This document shows, piece after piece, positions 29,485 through 33,018 of a stretch of DNA of 33,018 nucleotides (its first letter is position 1; each line of letters opens with the position of its first letter). Under the pieces are notes generated by a model that was not told the origin of the DNA, did no database searches, and was given only the letters and a program-made list of their open reading frames with translations. Where the stretch lies: contig DATLSH010000032.1 of the NCBI GenBank assembly GCA_035534235.1, positions 1-33,018 of the forward strand, read 5' to 3'. Source of the stretch: Bog-473 sp035534235 (GTDB lineage: Bacteria > Actinomycetota > Acidimicrobiia > Acidimicrobiales > RAAP-2). The position numbers were made by a program, and so were the translations under genes.

Positions 29485-30726
29485 TCAGGGGCCGTTCGGT
29501 GTGAACGCCACCTTCAGGGCGCCACTCTGATCCTGCCGGGCGATCGCCTTGAGCGCGGGCCACCACTCTTTCAGGGCAAAGCGGTGGGTCAGCATCGGGG
29601 TGATGTCGAGCCGACCGTCGGAGACCAGTTGGAGGTAGTGCGCGATGGCATGCTGGCGCACGCCGTCAAGGTCCTCCATGCCGAAGGCGTTCGAGCCGGC
29701 GATGGTGATCTCCTTGAAGTAGATGGGCGTCGACTCCCAGCGCTCGGGGGTGGCCACACCGGTGTAGACCAGCCGGCCTCGCTCGGCCAGGACGCGCACC
29801 CCCACCTCGAGCGTCTCCGCCTTGGCGATGGAGTCGTAGACGACGTCAATGTGGCCGGGATGGGTGATGGGCAGCCCGTCGAGCGGCATGTGCAGGACGG
29901 CGCCCGACCACTCCGCCAGCGCCTCCACAAGCGCCAGGCGGGGCTCGTGGGTGAAGACCTCAGAGGCGCCGAATTGGCGTGCCATCTCCTGTTGAGCCTC
30001 GAAGCGTGCCACCACGCCGACTTCGACATCGGGGTAGAGGGTGCGCAGAATGACCACGCTGGTGAGCCCGAGGGCTCCGGCCCCGTAGACCAGGACACGA
30101 CCGCCCGGCGGCGGGGGATGCCGGACGATGGCATGGAAGGAGACGGAGAAGGGGTCGGCCAGCACGGCCGCCTCGTCGGAGATCCCGTCGGGCACCGGGA
30201 TCAGCATGGAGTCGTGCGCCGCCAGGAGCTCGGCCCACGCGCCGGGGGCACCGGTGATCACGCCCAGGTGCACGCCCGGACCCAGATCCCCCTTGGTGAA
30301 GCTCCAGCACAGGCTCAGGTCTCCGGCGGCGCAGGGCGGGCACAACGGCGTGATGCCGCGGGGACCGCAAGTGAGCCACGGGTTGAGCACCACCCGCTGT
30401 CCGACGTCGAGCCCGGTGGCGGCCGGACCGAGCGCCACCACTTCGGCCACCACCTCGTGCCCGGGCACGTGGGGGAGTGACGAGAAGGCCGCCATGGGAT
30501 TGTCGATGTCGCCCGTGCTGAAGTCGCCCAGCACCAGCTTGGCGTCCGAGCCGCAGATGCCGGCGAGTATGGGTCGGGTCAGCACCCAGTCCGGGCGGAC
30601 CAGCCGGGCGTCGTCGATCTCGTGGAGCCCGAAGGGGATGGCCGCCAACTTGGTCTCCAGCTCATCGTGGGGGGTGGGGCGGACCTCGTCGGGAGCCGGT
30701 GGTGCGCCGAAGACCAGTGCCCTCAT
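29485..30726 (-). CDS. Zinc-containing alcohol dehydrogenase (MDR family)
   Basis: The 413-residue protein has the medium-chain dehydrogenase motifs: AGICGSDAKL with the catalytic zinc Cys, VPGHEVVAEVV with the zinc His/Glu, a cysteine group LCPPCAAGDLSLC that could bind the structural zinc, and GGRVLVYGAGALGLTSVVIL for the NAD(P) Rossmann fold. FKEITIAGSNAFG is the typical C-terminal return strand. It oxidises or reduces an alcohol or sugar in the cytosol. The ATG at 30726 overlaps the stop of the SDR gene (ATGA, 30723-30726), so the two are translated together. Compared with class averages (about 350) it is long, because of an N-terminal extension and a central insert. Confidence 0.92.
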   Translation of the reverse strand: MRALVFGAPPAPDEVRPTPHDELETKLAAIPFGLHEIDDARLVRPDWVLTRPILAGICGSDAKLVLGDFSTGDIDNPMAAFSSLPHVPGHEVVAEVVALGPAATGLDVGQRVVLNPWLTCGPRGITPLCPPCAAGDLSLCWSFTKGDLGPGVHLGVITGAPGAWAELLAAHDSMLIPVPDGISDEAAVLADPFSVSFHAIVRHPPPPGGRVLVYGAGALGLTSVVILRTLYPDVEVGVVARFEAQQEMARQFGASEVFTHEPRLALVEALAEWSGAVLHMPLDGLPITHPGHIDVVYDSIAKAETLEVGVRVLAERGRLVYTGVATPERWESTPIYFKEITIAGSNAFGMEDLDGVRQHAIAHYLQLVSDGRLDITPMLTHRFALKEWWPALKAIARQDQSGALKVAFTPNGP

Positions 30727-31538
30727 GGGGCACCCTTGGCAGCCGCCTGGTCGGTCATGGCGCGCATGCCGACCAGGAATGCATCGAAGTCGGACGTCTT
30801 CATCTCAATGACCGCCTTCATGTCGGGGAGGTAGTGCTCGAAGTGCTCGCTGTCGATGGCGTCGACGATGCCCCCGGCGATCTCCTCCGGGGGGACCTTG
30901 GGCCCGTCGTAGAGGGGCGCGTCATTGTCGGGTTGATCCCAGATTTCGGTGTCGATGGCCCCCGGGAGGATGAGCTTGACGCTGACGCCGGAACGGTCCA
31001 GGTCGATGGCCAGGGACTCGCTCCATCCGGCCAGGGCGAACTTCGAACCGGAGTAGGCCGCCTCGGTGGTGATGCCCAGCCGCCCTCCCAGGCTGGAGAC
31101 ATTGACGATGGTGCCCGATCGCCGTTCGCGCATCCGCGGCAGGAGGGCCAGGGTGATGGCCACCGGGGAGAAGTAGTTGATGGTCATGGTCCGTTCCACC
31201 TCGGCCAGGGTGAGCCGGGTGGCGTGCCGCCGCATGGGGACGGCGGCGTTGTTGATCACGACGTCAATGCCGTCATAGTGGTCCCAAATGGCCACTGCAA
31301 GGTCGGCAGCGGCCGCGGGAACCGAGAGGTCGGCCGCCCAGCGCTCGGACTGGGGTGACGTGAGGCGGCAATCGGCCAGGACGGCGTCGAGCCGGTCCCG
31401 GCGGCGGGCCACCAGAGCCACGGTGTCGCCGCGCCGGGCCAGCTCACGGGCAACAGCGGCGCCGATGCCCGAGGAGGCGCCGGTCACCAGGACGGTCCGA
31501 CCAGTCCTCACAGCGCTCACTCGGTCAACACCCCCCAT
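30723..31538 (-). CDS. Short-chain dehydrogenase/reductase
   Basis: The 271-residue protein has TGASSGIG for cofactor binding, VVINNAAVP as the NNAG-like element, the catalytic Ser in VNVSSLGGR and YxxxK in AAYSGSKFALAGW. An arginine just after the first strand (ARRRDRL) suggests NADP preference. The start may be the ATG at 31538, or a GTG at 31520 with GGGGG about 11 bases upstream. It is the first gene of a two-gene operon with the alcohol dehydrogenase. An inverted repeat and a tandem repeat occupy its 50-base upstream region, directly after tRNA-His. The substrate is unknown. Confidence 0.92.
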   Translation of the reverse strand: MGGVDRVSAVRTGRTVLVTGASSGIGAAVARELARRGDTVALVARRRDRLDAVLADCRLTSPQSERWAADLSVPAAAADLAVAIWDHYDGIDVVINNAAVPMRRHATRLTLAEVERTMTINYFSPVAITLALLPRMRERRSGTIVNVSSLGGRLGITTEAAYSGSKFALAGWSESLAIDLDRSGVSVKLILPGAIDTEIWDQPDNDAPLYDGPKVPPEEIAGGIVDAIDSEHFEHYLPDMKAVIEMKTSDFDAFLVGMRAMTDQAAAKGAP

Positions 31539-31541
31539 GCG

Positions 31542-31554
31542 GGTACTCGGTACC
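31542..31554. promoter_or_regulatory. Inverted repeat upstream of the SDR-ADH operon
   Basis: GGTAC (31542-31546) and GTACC (31550-31554) are perfect arms around TCG, just four bases before the SDR ATG. It may be an operator or a hairpin in the 5' leader. Confidence 0.35.
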
Positions 31555-31556
31555 GG

Positions 31557-31572
31557 GTTCCGGAGTTCCGGA
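31557..31572. repeat. Tandem 8-base direct repeat upstream of the SDR gene
   Basis: GTTCCGGA occurs twice in exact tandem between the tRNA-His gene and the SDR start. Each unit includes the palindrome TCCGGA. It could be part of a regulator site, and it is next to the GGTAC inverted repeat. Confidence 0.5.
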
Positions 31573-31588
31573 CGCCGGCAGATTTCGG

Positions 31589-31662
31589 GGTGAGCGAGGG
31601 GTCTCGAACCCCCGACCTCCAGGACCACAACCTGGCGCTCTAACCAACTGAGCTACGCCCAC
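31589..31662 (-). tRNA. tRNA-His (GTG anticodon)
   Basis: The reverse strand folds as a cloverleaf. The acceptor GTGGGCG pairs with CGCTCAC, the D arm is GCTCAGTTGGTTAGAGC, and the anticodon stem CCAGG/CCTGG encloses the loop TTGTGGT with anticodon GTG. The T arm GGGGG-TTCGAAC-CCCC is standard. The base before the acceptor (31663) reads G and can pair with the C discriminator, the histidine-specific extra G-1:C73 pair. The CCA end is not encoded. Confidence 0.95.
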
Positions 31663-31733
31663 CGAGGGGCACAAGTGTGGCACATCGTCCCGGGGTCGGG
31701 GGGCGGTATGCGAGGCTGGTGGGGAACCTACTG

Positions 31734-31806
31734 GCCCCCGTAGCTCAGCGGACAGAGCAGTGGACTTCTAATCCAATGGTCGCAGGTTCGAGTCCTGCCG
31801 GGGGCG
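31734..31806 (+). tRNA. tRNA-Arg (TCT anticodon)
   Basis: The 73-base cloverleaf has acceptor GCCCCCG/CGGGGGC, D arm GCTC...GAGC, anticodon loop CTTCTAA with anticodon TCT for AGA codons, and T arm GCAGG-TTCGAGT-CCTGC. The outermost anticodon-stem pair (27:43) is a G:A mismatch. CCA is not encoded. The 3' 39 bases overlap the end of the LOG-family gene on the other strand. Confidence 0.93.
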
Positions 31807-32373
31807 CTGCCGGGGGCGCGCTTGTGCTGTGGCTCCCATGGCGTCGAGCAGCTCCCCGACGTCGTCGGTGATGACGATCCGCTCCAACTGGGCGGATTTG
31901 ATGAACTCCATGGCGACGGCCCGGGAGAGGAACGAGAGGAGATCGTCGAAGAAGCCTTCGACGTTGAGGATCCCGCACGGCTTGCTGTGGATGCCCAACT
32001 GGGCCCAGGTCACCGATTCCATGAACTCCTCATAGGTGCCGAACCCGCCCGGCAGCATGATGAAGCCATCGGAGAGCTCGGCCATGTGGGCCTTGCGTTC
32101 GTGCATGGTGCGCACAACCTGAAGATGGCTGAGCTCGGCGTGCGCAATCTCGTGGCCCGCCAGGGATTCGGTAATGACACCGGTCGCCTGACCTCCGGCG
32201 CCGAGGGCCGCGTCGGCCACCACGCCCATCAGGCCCACCGAGGCGCCGCCGTAGACGAGTCCGATGCCGCGCCCGGCCAATGAAGTACCGAGCTGGCGCG
32301 CCGCCCGGGAGAACGCCGGGTTGGAGCCGGGGCTGCTTCCGCAGAACACGCACACGCGGGAGAGGACGCTCAC
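31768..32373 (-). CDS. LOG-family protein (TIGR00730; cytokinin riboside 5'-monophosphate phosphoribohydrolase-like)
   Basis: The 201-residue protein has CVFCGSSPGSNPAF at the start, GIGLVYGGASVGLMG and the signature MLPGGFGTYEEF (PGGxGTxxE), together with the HERKAHM arginine. LOG enzymes release the base from nucleoside 5'-monophosphates in the cytosol. The GTG at 32373 is fixed by its overlap with the MFS stop (GTGA, 32370-32373). The last residues, ending QDSNLRPLD, are encoded by the antisense of tRNA-Arg, so the reading frame has no natural stop before the tRNA. The functional C-terminus probably ends a few residues earlier, after ELLDAMGA. Confidence 0.88.
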   Translation of the reverse strand: MSVLSRVCVFCGSSPGSNPAFSRAARQLGTSLAGRGIGLVYGGASVGLMGVVADAALGAGGQATGVITESLAGHEIAHAELSHLQVVRTMHERKAHMAELSDGFIMLPGGFGTYEEFMESVTWAQLGIHSKPCGILNVEGFFDDLLSFLSRAVAMEFIKSAQLERIVITDDVGELLDAMGATAQARPRQRPRQDSNLRPLD

Positions 32374-33018
32374 GCCATGCTCCCCTGGACGGAAAGGTCT
32401 TCGGCTGCCGGCGAACCACCCAGGCGACCCCGGCGCACAATGGTCTCGGCTGCATCAGCGTCGTGGATGGACAGGGAGAAGCCGACTGCGGCCAGGGCGA
32501 AGAGAGCGGCCGTGAGGAAGGCCATGTGATAGGCCCGCATGTCGGGTGGAGATGCGCCCCCGGCGGCGCGGGCGGAGCCCACGCCGATGAGGACGGTCGA
32601 GAGGATGGCCACGCCGGTGGCGCTCCCTACCTGTCGCATGGTGTTGAACAAGGTCGAGGCCCGACCCATGGAGGTCGGTGAGATCATGGCGAACGAGGCC
32701 GCCTGGTTCGGGATCATCACCTGGGCCATCGTCAGGCCAAGGACGAACATGAGGCCCCGGATGAGCCAGAGGTTGGTGGCCACGCTGATCTGGGTGAGCA
32801 GGAGCATGGTCAGGGTGAGGCCCACCAGGCCACCCGTGACGTGACGGCGGGGTCCCAATCTCGGGTAGATGACGCGGCTGGCCAGCTGGGCACCGGCCAT
32901 CACGCCGAACGCCTCGGGAAAGGTAGAGAGACCCGATTGCAGGGCGGAGAGTCCCCGGGCGTCCTGGAAGTAGAGCGGGACCAGATAGAGCATGCCGAGG
33001 AACGCCGCTGCGGCCAGG
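32370..33018 (-). CDS. MFS transporter, DHA2-like, C-terminal part (cut by the window end)
   Basis: The reading frame continues off the right edge (LAAAAFLGMLYLVPLYFQ), so at least 215 residues of the C-terminal half are present and the start lies outside. It has hydrophobic helices with the loops GLSALQSGLSTFPEAFG and SRVIYPRLGPRRH between them. LGLTMAQVMIPNQAASFAMI and STLFNTMRQVGSATGVAI are typical of 14-helix DHA2 drug/H+ antiporters such as EmrB. It is in the cytoplasmic membrane. The last helix is followed by a hydrophilic tail ending SMA. It overlaps the LOG gene by four bases. Confidence 0.9.
   Translation of the reverse strand, partial: LAAAAFLGMLYLVPLYFQDARGLSALQSGLSTFPEAFGVMAGAQLASRVIYPRLGPRRHVTGGLVGLTLTMLLLTQISVATNLWLIRGLMFVLGLTMAQVMIPNQAASFAMISPTSMGRASTLFNTMRQVGSATGVAILSTVLIGVGSARAAGGASPPDMRAYHMAFLTAALFALAAVGFSLSIHDADAAETIVRRGRLGGSPAAEDLSVQGSMA

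Noticed and set aside
1..33018. CRISPR array, insertion sequence, prophage or retron
   Set aside because: No regularly spaced repeats, transposase, integrase or reverse transcriptase motifs were seen on either strand. A tRNA-linked integration site was considered at 31.6-31.8 kb, but no integrase or repeated tRNA end was found.

Overview
The window is a high-GC, gene-dense bacterial chromosome segment. Many starts are GTG or TTG, adjacent genes often share 4-base ATGA or GTGA overlaps, and the gene content is dominated by acyl-CoA metabolism, an F420-type luciferase-like oxidoreductase, SCP-x-like thiolase/DUF35 pairs and amidohydrolase-2 proteins. This mix fits Actinomycetota. A free-living Acidimicrobiia-like or other non-model actinobacterium is my best guess, but no phylogenetic marker is present to prove it. 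No phage, insertion sequence, CRISPR array or recognisable transcription factor gene was seen.

Layout. (1) 1-192: the C-terminal end of a bacterial sugar transferase running in from the left. (2) 146-9.2 kb: acyl-CoA modules. A minus-strand operon (acyl-CoA dehydrogenase, crotonase, CaiB/BaiF CoA-transferase) is divergent from a second acyl-CoA dehydrogenase. A small secreted or anchored hypothetical protein follows, then an AMP-forming acyl-CoA ligase divergent from a third acyl-CoA dehydrogenase, then a VOC protein and a free-standing HyuA C-terminal domain. (3) 9.2-13.8 kb: a Gluconate_2-dh3-like small subunit overlapping a GMC oxidoreductase, a lone cNMP-binding-like domain, and a minus-strand DUF35-thiolase pair. 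(4) 13.9-19.2 kb: smaller and poorly characterised genes, including an apparently frameshifted secreted protein, an Rv3520c-like LLM oxidoreductase, a TIGR01777-type epimerase, a DUF1801 protein, a membrane protein and a DUF3303-like protein. (5) 19.2-26.3 kb: three amidohydrolase-2 proteins (one fused to a SnoaL-like domain), an aldehyde dehydrogenase and a D-aminoacylase-like amidohydrolase in two divergent overlapping operons. (6) 26.3-31.5 kb: an S51 peptidase-like protein, a 2-hydroxyacid dehydrogenase, an FGGY kinase, a zinc alcohol dehydrogenase and an SDR. (7) 31.6-33.0 kb: tRNA-His, tRNA-Arg, a LOG-family protein whose end runs antisense into tRNA-Arg, and the end of an MFS exporter.

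How the genes may work together. The left third looks like a beta-oxidation-type degradation kit for CoA-activated acids: ligase, dehydrogenases, crotonase, CoA-transferase and thiolase/DUF35. The amidohydrolase cluster and the kinase/dehydrogenase cluster look like two further catabolic modules with unknown substrates.

The most notable non-coding signal is a repeated palindrome, TGAC(A/G)-N4-(T/C)GTCA. It lies in three of the six divergent promoter regions (3458-3471, 9236-9249, 28058-28071), with a decayed copy in a fourth (6910-6923). This suggests that one regulator encoded elsewhere connects these modules.
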